In this document: piece after piece, positions 1-4,370 of the stretch | Position numbering within the stretch: the first letter of the stretch is position 1 | How the letters are laid out: each line of letters starts with the position of its first letter | Assembly: GCA_900553215.1 (NCBI GenBank) | Contig: USCJ01000095.1 | Location: forward strand, 1-5,870 | Source of the DNA: an uncultured Collinsella sp. | GTDB taxonomy: Bacteria; Actinomycetota; Coriobacteriia; Coriobacteriales; Coriobacteriaceae | Length of the DNA stretch: 5,870 nucleotides | Direction: 5' to 3' | Position numbers and translations under genes: made by a program | The notes under the pieces: model-generated | What the model was told of the DNA's origin: nothing | The model's input: only the letters and a program-made list of their open reading frames with translations | Database searches by the model: none

Positions 1-615
1 CCCGCCGTCGATCTTGGAGCTCACAAACGTCGCCCCAAACTGGCCCTTCTCGGCATTGCAGACCGGGAACTCGGCATCGGGCGTAAACAAAAAGTCGGGG
101 TCTGCGTGGTTCTCCAGATAATGGTGAACGTCGGACATGCCCACTTCCTCATCGCAGCCCAGCAGTGCGCGGAAGGTGTAGCGCGGAACAATGCCGTGCT
201 TGAGCAGATAGGCGCCGGCGTAGAGCGACAGCACGGCAGGGCCCTTGTCGTCGATAACGCCGCGGCCAAGCAGCCAGCCCTCGCGACGCTCCATCGCAAA
301 CGGGTCGGTGTTCCAGCCAGGGCCGGCGGGCACCACGTCCACATGGCAAATGGTCGCGAGCTGCTTGTCGCCGCGGCCCGGGATATCGGCAATGCCCACA
401 TAGCCCTCGTCGTCGCTCGTCTGGTAGCCGAGCTTTTGCGCAATGCCGAGCGCGCAATCGAGCGCGTCACGGACCGGGCGGCCAAACGGCGCGCCGGGCT
501 CCGCATCGGCAGAAACTGCCACGGACGGATAACTCACCAGCTGCTCGATATCGGCGACGACATCTTCCCAGACCTCATCGACATACTCAGCGACGCTCTG
601 CTCCACCTGATTCAT
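1..615 (-). CDS. M20 family metallodipeptidase, PepV/Sapep type (C-terminus missing)
   Basis: Zinc dipeptidase that cleaves short peptides in the cytoplasm. The first 205 residues are in the window and the frame is open to the left edge; PepV-type enzymes run to roughly 460-470 residues, so the catalytic half is here and the lid domain plus last metal ligand lie outside. Visible M20 signatures in order: HVDVV with H91 (metal) and D93 (catalytic); GRGVIDDKGP with bridging D122; GCDEEVG with general base E156 and ligand E157; PDAEFP with D180 as ligand. The spacing and the DAEFPVCNAEKG stretch match the PepV/Sapep branch rather than DapE or ArgE. The start is the ATG at 615-613, preceded by a near-perfect AAGGAGGT (628-621) five bases away. 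It lies 54 bases downstream of the HAD gene on the same strand and is probably cotranscribed with it. All catalytic residues expected in this half are intact. Family assignment is confident; substrate range is inferred. Confidence 0.95.
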   Translation of the reverse strand, partial: MNQVEQSVAEYVDEVWEDVVADIEQLVSYPSVAVSADAEPGAPFGRPVRDALDCALGIAQKLGYQTSDDEGYVGIADIPGRGDKQLATICHVDVVPAGPGWNTDPFAMERREGWLLGRGVIDDKGPAVLSLYAGAYLLKHGIVPRYTFRALLGCDEEVGMSDVHHYLENHADPDFLFTPDAEFPVCNAEKGQFGATFVSSKIDGG

Positions 616-620
616 GGACG

Positions 621-628
621 ACCTCCTT
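621..628 (-). promoter_or_regulatory. Strong ribosome binding site of the M20 dipeptidase
   Basis: On the minus strand AAGGAGGT lies five bases before the ATG at 615. This fixes the start of the dipeptidase. No promoter is evident in the 54-base gap behind the HAD gene, which supports a shared transcript. Confidence 0.8.
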
Positions 629-669
629 ACCAATGAGCGGCGAGCGTGCCCGCCCCTCACATCACATAC

Positions 670-1332
670 TTATATAGCGAAAAGTTTAGCAAGCTCGGCC
701 ACCGAGTGCACCACCGCATCAGCGCCCGCGGTCTCATGCTCACCCGGCGCCGCCGCGCCCGAATAGATGCCGATGCACGGCACGCCCATCGCGTGCGCGC
801 CCTCCACATCGTTAAAGCGGTCGCCGATCATCACGGCCTCGTCGGCCGTCGCACCGAGCGCCGTCAGCGCATCGCGGATCGAATCGGCCTTGGTCTCGCG
901 CCCCTGCGGCGGATTCATGCCGACCACGGCTTCGAACTGAGAAAGCCCCAGCTCGCCCACCATGTCAATGCACTTTGCCTCCATACGAGAGGTCGCCACG
1001 GCCAAGTGGTGTCCCTGCGCGACAAGGCCATTCAGCAGATCGGGGATCCCATCAAACACGGGATACTCATCCGGTCCCAGCTCGTCAAAAAAGGCACGGT
1101 ACTCATCTGCCACCACGAGCGATTCCTCACGGGAGAAGCCGTAAAAGTCGTGGAAGCTCTTCCACAGCGGAGGCCCGATCATGCGGCGCAGGTCACCCAT
1201 CTGCGCCTCCGAAAACCCGCGCGCAGTCAGCGCCTTGCGCGTCGAGGTCATCACCGCCCGACCCGTATCGGCCACCGTGCCGTCAAAATCGAACAGCACA
1301 ACCGGCCGCTTGCATATCTCCAGCGCCGCCAT
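670..1332 (-). CDS. HAD-superfamily hydrolase (phosphoglycolate phosphatase / 5'-nucleotidase-like, subfamily IA)
   Basis: Mg-dependent cytoplasmic phosphatase acting through an aspartyl-phosphate; the substrate is unknown. All four HAD motifs are visible (numbered from the upstream GTG): motif I DFDGTVADT with nucleophile D17 and acid/base D19; motif II VATS with T116; motif III K130; motif IV IGDRFNDVEGA with D173 and D177. Residues of about 25-95 form the helical C1 cap. The IGPPLWKSF segment in the cap and the IGDRFNDVEGA motif resemble the HAD group often labelled 5'-nucleotidase-like, so a small phosphomonoester or nucleotide substrate is a reasonable guess. The ATG at 1332 (220 residues) follows a purine-rich GAAGAGGGG at a workable distance; a GTG at 1338 two codons upstream is the alternative (222 residues). 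It is transcribed divergently from the DegV gene and is the first gene before the M20 dipeptidase. Nothing is missing or broken. Confidence 0.93.
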   Translation of the reverse strand: MAALEICKRPVVLFDFDGTVADTGRAVMTSTRKALTARGFSEAQMGDLRRMIGPPLWKSFHDFYGFSREESLVVADEYRAFFDELGPDEYPVFDGIPDLLNGLVAQGHHLAVATSRMEAKCIDMVGELGLSQFEAVVGMNPPQGRETKADSIRDALTALGATADEAVMIGDRFNDVEGAHAMGVPCIGIYSGAAAPGEHETAGADAVVHSVAELAKLFAI

Positions 1333-1373
1333 CGGCACCCCTCTTCCCCAGTTGATGATTTCTACACCACCAC

Positions 1374-1402
1374 TTCAAACTGTTGACTATTCAACAATTG
1401 AA
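1374..1402. promoter_or_regulatory. Dyad-symmetric candidate operator between HAD and DegV genes
   Basis: A perfect inverted repeat TGTTGA (1381-1386) / TCAACA (1391-1396) around the spacer CTAT is flanked by a second inverted pair, TTCAA (1374-1378) and TTGAA (1398-1402), out of register by one base. The site is AT-rich in a GC-rich region, lies between divergent starts and contains TTGACT and TTGAAC, which resemble -35 boxes. This is what a repressor or activator site serving both directions would look like; which regulator would bind is unknown. A chance dyad of this size cannot be excluded. Confidence 0.45.
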
Positions 1403-1426
1403 CCTAGCAATGTAGAGCAACTCCAC

Positions 1427-1432
1427 TATACT
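1427..1432 (+). promoter_or_regulatory. Candidate -10 box for the DegV gene
   Basis: TATACT matches five of six bases of TATAAT and would start RNA near 1438, leaving a leader of about 50 bases. No good -35 lies 16-18 bases upstream: TTGAAC at 1398-1403 is 23 bases away and TTGACT at 1383-1388 further still. The call therefore rests on the -10 alone, or the promoter needs an activator bound at the upstream dyad. Confidence 0.35.
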
Positions 1433-1488
1433 TGTCGCACTTTGCTCTCAATCGGCGGCGCCGTGGCGCCCCATCGAAAGGTGCAATT

Positions 1489-2349
1489 ATGTCTTTTGCC
1501 ATCATAACCGACTCCACGTCGGACATCTCCCCCGCCCGCGCCCAAGAGCTCGGTATTTACGTGATTCCGCTGCATGTGATTATCGAGGGCGAGGACCTGC
1601 TCGACCAGGTGCAGATTACTGCCGAGGAATACGTCGCGCGCATGGCCGGCTCTGAGCAGCTGCCGCACACCTCGCAGCCGAGCGCCGGCGAGTTCAAGGC
1701 GCTGTTTGACCGCGTACGCGCCGATGGCCACGACAGCGCGATCTTTATCTCGCTGTGCAGCGAGTGGTCCGCCTGCTATTCCAACGCATGCCTGGTCGCC
1801 GAGACCCACGAGCTCGACGTGCGCTGCGTCGATTCGCGCACCGGCTCGGGCGCCGAGGGTCTGCTGGTGGAGTACGCGCTTGCCATGCGCGAGGACGGCC
1901 GCAGCTTGGACGAGACCGAGGCGCAGATCCGCGCGACGTTGCCCGACGCCCATCTGCTGCTGATTCCCCGAACGCTCGAGAACCTGGTCAAAAACGGCCG
2001 CGCCCCCAAGCTCGCCGGCCAGCTGACGCAGATGCTCAACATTCGCCTGGCCGTTTCGCCGGAGTGGCAGTCGGGCGAGATCAAGGCCATCAAAAAGGGC
2101 CGCGGCGCCAAGCGTATCGTCGCCAGCACCATGGCAGACTGCCTCACGTTTTTGGACGAGCACCCGGGCTCAAGCGTGCGCGTGCTCACGACCGGCGCCG
2201 CCGAGGAGCAGGAGCTCGTCAGCCAAGCGCTCGCGGGCCAAGACTACGTAGACGCCGGCACCGGTCCCATCGGCTGCACCATCGCCACCCATGTAGGCGT
2301 CGATGCCATCGCCATCAGCTACTGCCCCCGCTACCAGCCAACTCGCTAG
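1489..2349 (+). CDS. DegV family (FakB-type) fatty-acid-binding protein
   Basis: DegV proteins bind one long-chain fatty acid; the characterised FakB members present it to the kinase FakA, which makes acyl-phosphate for phospholipid synthesis. The protein has 286 residues, the usual full length. Visible signatures: IITDSTSD at residues 5-12 on the first strand; the PHTSQPS loop (59-65), which carries the serine/threonine that holds the carboxylate in this family; VDSRTGSGAEG (114-124); RTLENLVKNGR (161-171); and HVGVDAIAISY near the end, matching the conserved His/Gly element of the second domain. There is no signal peptide or membrane segment. The ATG at 1489 follows AAAGGTG (1477-1483) by five bases; the frame is open back to a TTG at 1432, but that stretch is not DegV-like. 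No FakA-like kinase is in the window, so its partner, if any, is elsewhere. Which fatty acid it prefers cannot be read from the sequence. Confidence 0.95.
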   Translation: MSFAIITDSTSDISPARAQELGIYVIPLHVIIEGEDLLDQVQITAEEYVARMAGSEQLPHTSQPSAGEFKALFDRVRADGHDSAIFISLCSEWSACYSNACLVAETHELDVRCVDSRTGSGAEGLLVEYALAMREDGRSLDETEAQIRATLPDAHLLLIPRTLENLVKNGRAPKLAGQLTQMLNIRLAVSPEWQSGEIKAIKKGRGAKRIVASTMADCLTFLDEHPGSSVRVLTTGAAEEQELVSQALAGQDYVDAGTGPIGCTIATHVGVDAIAISYCPRYQPTR

Positions 2350-2448
2350 GGACGCCCACATCAGTTGCGGTGAAATAGGGGCTGTTTTTGGCTTATTAGC
2401 CGTCAATCAATCCCTATTCCACCGCAACTTAGAGGCTTGACGGCGTCC
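2350..2448. repeat. Palindromic element with 19-bp arms, downstream of the DegV gene
   Basis: The core runs 2363-2429. AGTTGCGGTG, one mismatch (A2373/C2419), then AATAGGG at 2374-2380 pairs with CCCTATT and CACCGCAACT at 2412-2429, with a further G/T wobble at 2381/2411. The 29-base loop carries a small perfect hairpin GGCT/AGCC (2390-2393 and 2398-2401). Outside the core, GGACGCC (2350-2356) and GGCGTCC (2442-2448) form another inverted pair beginning right at the DegV stop codon. No T-run follows on the plus strand, so it is not a classical intrinsic terminator. The near-perfect arms with a structured loop suggest a dispersed palindromic repeat or RNA 3'-end element; number of copies elsewhere is unknown. 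Confidence 0.75.
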
Positions 2449-2450
2449 GA

Positions 2451-2487
2451 AAGAAACGAGCCCGCATCCCAAAGGGACACGGGCCCG
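2451..2487 (-). terminator. Intrinsic terminator after tRNA-Leu
   Basis: Read on the minus strand, a GC-rich stem forms between 2474-2487 and 2457-2470 around a TTT loop, with internal mismatches (2465-2466/2478-2479 and 2459/2485), followed by TTTCTTTC. It lies 12 bases beyond the encoded CCA of the tRNA. On the plus strand no T-run follows, so it probably ends only the minus-strand transcript. Confidence 0.75.
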
Positions 2488-2498
2488 TAAAAGCCATA

Positions 2499-2583
2499 TG
2501 GTAGGGGCGGTGGGACTCGAACCCACAATCCTTGCGGCGAGAGATTTTAAGTCTCCTGCGTATGCCAATTCCGCCACGCCCCC
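2499..2583 (-). tRNA. tRNA-Leu (anticodon UAA), CCA encoded
   Basis: The 85-base class II tRNA folds fully. The acceptor GGGGGCG pairs with CGCCCCT (the first pair is G-U), with discriminator A and an encoded CCA at 2501-2499. The D-arm is GCGGAATTGGCATACGC. The anticodon stem GGAGA/TCTCT (with a G-U) encloses loop CTTAAAA, giving anticodon UAA at 2549-2547. The variable arm of about 13 bases contains CC-GCAA-GG, and the T-arm GTGGG/CCCAC encloses TTCGAGT. The long variable arm and A73 fit leucine. It reads UUA and UUG. It starts 31 bases after the TPR-like gene on the same strand; I see no strong promoter in the gap, so it may be processed from that gene's transcript. Confidence 0.97.
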
Positions 2584-2614
2584 GTGAGACTAGAAGTCTA
2601 GCACAAGCCGTCCG

Positions 2615-3238
2615 TTACGCGTTGACGGCCATCGAGTGTTGGCCCGACTTCTCCAGGAACTCCTGGAACTTGGCTTCGTCGCCCTTGTTCTGGTACTGCA
2701 GGGCCAGCAGGTACTCCAGTCGGCAGCGCTTGACCGGGTCGTCGCCAACATCCTCGAGCATGCGCTCCAGCTCGGGAATGTCGTTGTGGCGCTTGAGGAT
2801 CATCGTGTCGTACATCAGCTGGCATTCGTGTGCGACCGCCTCGGCCTGACCGCCCTCAAAGCCCTTGATCTCGTGCAGAAGCTCCTTGGACTTTTTGCGG
2901 TCCTCCTGGCCAACGTAGTAGTTAAAGGCTTTGATCACCAGGTCGACGCGCTGCATCTTGGGCAGATTGAGCCCCAGCAGCAAATCGAACATCTCATCGG
3001 CGCGCTTGTGGTCCTCGCGCAGCAGATAGGAGTTCAGGCGCAGGTAGTCGCGGTTGTAGCGCGGGTACAGCATGCTGGTGAGTCTGCCGTCGAGCAAACG
3101 ATCGAACTCGTCCCACTGCTTGGCAGCCATAAGCTGCTGCAGGCGCTTGAACGTTGTGCGTTTTTTGACGCTAAAGAACACCGACACGGCGATGCAGATG
3201 ATAACGACGGCGGTCCAGAGTGTGCGGGAATCGGGCAT
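2615..3238 (-). CDS. Membrane-anchored TPR-like helical-repeat protein of unknown function
   Basis: I do not recognise a named family. The 207-residue protein has one hydrophobic segment at about residues 6-23 (LWTAVVIICIAVSVFF) followed at once by a basic KKR, predicting a single N-terminal anchor with the rest in the cytoplasm. The remainder is almost all amphipathic helix with a tetratricopeptide-like rhythm: pairs around 27-50, 60-90, 97-125, 131-164 and 168-196, each with a small/aromatic pattern and acidic turns (AKQWDEFDRLL, LQYQNKGDEAKFQEFL). Such proteins usually act as scaffolds for protein contacts. The ATG at 3238 has AAGGA about eight bases upstream. It is divergent from the PTS gene and followed by tRNA-Leu. 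The stop at 2617-2615 leaves 31 bases before the tRNA. Coding is supported by the intact frame, clean start and protein-like composition. Function is unknown; TPR-like is my reading of helix periodicity. Confidence 0.85.
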   Translation of the reverse strand: MPDSRTLWTAVVIICIAVSVFFSVKKRTTFKRLQQLMAAKQWDEFDRLLDGRLTSMLYPRYNRDYLRLNSYLLREDHKRADEMFDLLLGLNLPKMQRVDLVIKAFNYYVGQEDRKKSKELLHEIKGFEGGQAEAVAHECQLMYDTMILKRHNDIPELERMLEDVGDDPVKRCRLEYLLALQYQNKGDEAKFQEFLEKSGQHSMAVNA

Positions 3239-3401
3239 ATTGGGATCCTTAGTCGCTCATAAAGCGAGCGGTATGACAACACGTACTAGATGTATTATAC
3301 GCAGCGCGCAAGCAAACTGGCATAAAAGCTCATCGAGGCTGAGTGCCATCGCTCGCTGCGGTACACTTACCTAAAGTAAACCATGAAGGGAGACATTACC
3401 T
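3239..3401. other. Divergent intergenic region between TPR-like gene and PTS IIB gene
   Basis: This 163-base spacer holds the start signals for both directions. Towards the minus strand there is a TATAAT at 3299-3294 and a small hairpin TCGCT-CATAA-AGCGA (3253-3267) in the leader. Towards the plus strand I see TACACT (3362-3367) as a weak -10 candidate without a convincing -35, then AAGGGAG (3386-3392) nine bases before the ATG at 3402. No small gene or RNA is evident. Confidence 0.6.
3294..3299 (-). promoter_or_regulatory. Candidate -10 box for the TPR-like gene
   Basis: A perfect TATAAT on the minus strand, about 55 bases upstream of the ATG at 3238. The hexamer 17 bases further upstream (TGCCAG, 3322-3317) is a poor -35. 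A perfect -10 in GC-rich DNA facing the right gene is good but incomplete evidence. Confidence 0.5.
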
Positions 3402-3689
3402 ATGAAGAAGATCGTTTTGGCTTGCGGTGCTGGCGCTGCTACTTCCACGCTTGTTGCCCAGAAGGTCGCCACCATGCTCGACGCCAATGGTTATGCCGGC
3501 AAGTATGAGATCGTGCAGTGTGCCATCTCCGAGGCCAAGGACTACTGCGACGAGGGCGCCGACCTGCTGATCGCCACCACCGTTGCCCCCGAGGGCCTCA
3601 CCTGCCCGTACGTGAGCGGCGTGCCCTTCATGACGGGCATGAACCGCGTCGCTGCCGAGAAGGCCGTCCTCGACGTCATGGCTCAGTAG
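3402..3689 (+). CDS. PTS system IIB component, galactitol type (orphan)
   Basis: Small cytoplasmic phosphocarrier: IIB of a phosphotransferase system takes phosphate from IIA on a cysteine and passes it to the sugar moving through IIC. The 95-residue length is right for a free-standing IIB of the GatB-like group. The N-terminal strand leads into ACGAGAATST, where C8 is the phosphorylated cysteine and GAGAATST the phosphate-binding loop. Further along are an ATTVAP strand end (58-63) and the SGVPFMTGMN segment (71-80) typical of the group. The start ATG follows AAGGGAG at nine bases. No IIA or IIC is within the window on either side; the next gene, 11 bases on, is a VOC protein. It may therefore serve a permease encoded elsewhere or have become a regulator. 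The family is clear; the sugar is not. Confidence 0.93.
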   Translation: MKKIVLACGAGAATSTLVAQKVATMLDANGYAGKYEIVQCAISEAKDYCDEGADLLIATTVAPEGLTCPYVSGVPFMTGMNRVAAEKAVLDVMAQ

Positions 3690-3700
3690 GCGCTGACTGT

Positions 3701-4075
3701 ATGAGTGAGCAGAACGCCAATCCGGTCGAGCTCTTTGGCATGCGCGTTGCCCATGTGGGCATTAACGCCACCGACCCGGCAGATGCCCTGGAGATCGCGG
3801 AGCTGTTCTCGACGATGATGGGCCTGCCCGTTATCGAGACCCCGGTTTCGTACTTTAACGATTCGCTGGTCGAGATCATGAAGCAGAACGGTCGTGGCGC
3901 CAAGGGCCACATTGGCTTTGCTGTCAACGACATCGATGCGGCCGAGAAGTGGTTTGCCGAGCGCGGGCTCGAGGTCAACGAGGAGTCGCGCGTGCTGCTG
4001 CCCGACGGCGGCACCAAGCTCGTGTACTTTAAGCGCGAGTTTGCCGGTTTCGCCGTGCACCTGTGCCGCGAGTAG
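3701..4075 (+). CDS. VOC (glyoxalase/bleomycin-resistance fold) family protein
   Basis: A single-domain vicinal-oxygen-chelate protein of 124 residues with the repeated beta-alpha-beta-beta-beta layout: first module from VAHVGI (16-21) to SLVEIM (55-60), second from GHIGFAV (69-75) to FAVHL (117-121). H18, E59, H70 and H120 fall at the four places where VOC enzymes hold their metal, so it could be active. VOC proteins usually work as dimers in isomerase, lyase or dioxygenase reactions. From memory, the closing GFAVHL and the KGHIGFAVND core resemble the VOC domain fused to the C-terminus of some KDPG/KHG aldolases, which would suit sugar-acid metabolism beside a PTS gene; this is inference. 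The ATG lies 11 bases after the IIB stop. The ribosome site is weak (TAGGCG), suggesting translational coupling. A strong terminator follows 23 bases after the stop. Substrate unknown. Confidence 0.9.
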   Translation: MSEQNANPVELFGMRVAHVGINATDPADALEIAELFSTMMGLPVIETPVSYFNDSLVEIMKQNGRGAKGHIGFAVNDIDAAEKWFAERGLEVNEESRVLLPDGGTKLVYFKREFAGFAVHLCRE

Positions 4076-4098
4076 CGCACAAGCTGCCATAGCTAACG

Positions 4099-4136
4099 AA
4101 AAATGGGGTAAGGCTACGTGGCCTTACCCCATTTTT
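4099..4136. terminator. Bidirectional intrinsic terminator
   Basis: A perfect 16-bp stem, AAAAATGGGGTAAGGC (4099-4114) with its complement at 4121-4136, encloses a six-base loop TACGTG. A-run and T-run on the two sides give a U-tract after the hairpin in either direction. It ends the PTS IIB-VOC transcript and can also end the histidine kinase transcript arriving from the right. Confidence 0.92.
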
Positions 4137-4171
4137 AATGCCGAGAGGGTGACTGACGGGCTGCCGTAAAA

Positions 4172-4353
4172 CGAAGGTGAATGGTTTCCCATGAAGTGAA
4201 CGAGTGAAATCGGACCTCTGGAGCATCGACACTTTGGAGGCACCGTTTCCTGCGGTTTCGTAAGGTTTTTCCTGCAGTTTTGGCGTCAAAAAGTGTGGAT
4301 GCTTCGGGGGTCCAAAATAGGTCGTTCACTTCGCGGAAAAGCATTCACCTTCG
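4172..4353. repeat. 182-bp imperfect palindrome (ERIC/MITE-like intergenic repeat)
   Basis: The arms 4172-4235 and 4290-4353 are complementary on a single axis without any gap: by hand about 50 of 64 positions pair, five more are G-T, and mismatches cluster at 4204-4211. The strongest blocks are CGAAGGTGAATG/CATTCACCTTCG (outer 12 bp), GAAGTGAACGA/TCGTTCACTTC, GGACC/GGTCC, AGCATC/GATGCT and ACACTTT/AAAGTGT. The central 54 bases hold a direct repeat, TTTCCTGCGGTTT (4246-4258) and TTTCCTGCAGTTT (4268-4280). No target-site duplication is visible and no transposase is nearby. It fills most of the gap between the VOC gene and the kinase gene, whose stop is 18 bases away. Open frames crossing it look like by-products of the symmetry, so I do not call a gene. 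A dispersed non-autonomous repeat is the best reading. Confidence 0.8.
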
Positions 4354-4370
4354 ATTCGTGAGAGACGCCC

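Noticed and set aside
106..636. Plus-strand 176-codon open frame
   Set aside because: It is the antisense shadow of the M20 dipeptidase, which has all its catalytic motifs and a strong ribosome site.
646..1386. Plus-strand 246-codon open frame opposite the HAD gene
   Set aside because: Antisense shadow rich in Arg and His; the HAD frame carries all four catalytic motifs.
1432..1488. TTG start 19 codons upstream for the DegV protein
   Set aside because: The added residues are Arg-rich and unlike DegV, overlap the promoter and hairpin, and the ATG at 1489 has a good ribosome site.
1426..2163. Minus-strand 245-codon open frame opposite the DegV gene
   Set aside because: Shadow of DegV codon structure in GC-rich DNA; it has no recognisable motif.
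2587..2600. Short dyad AGACT-AGA-AGTCT upstream of tRNA-Leu as an operator or promoter
   Set aside because: Five-base arms are expected by chance and no -35 partner fits; it is not strong enough to list.
4135..4344. Minus-strand 69-codon open frame (and an 86-codon one at 4029-4289) across the palindrome
   Set aside because: Both are generated by the inverted repeat and terminator sequences, have no ribosome site and show no protein-like composition; a repeat is the simpler explanation.
4172..4353. Insertion sequence or CRISPR interpretation of the repeat
   Set aside because: No transposase, no target duplication, and only one inverted pair with a two-copy central word rather than a regular repeat-spacer array.
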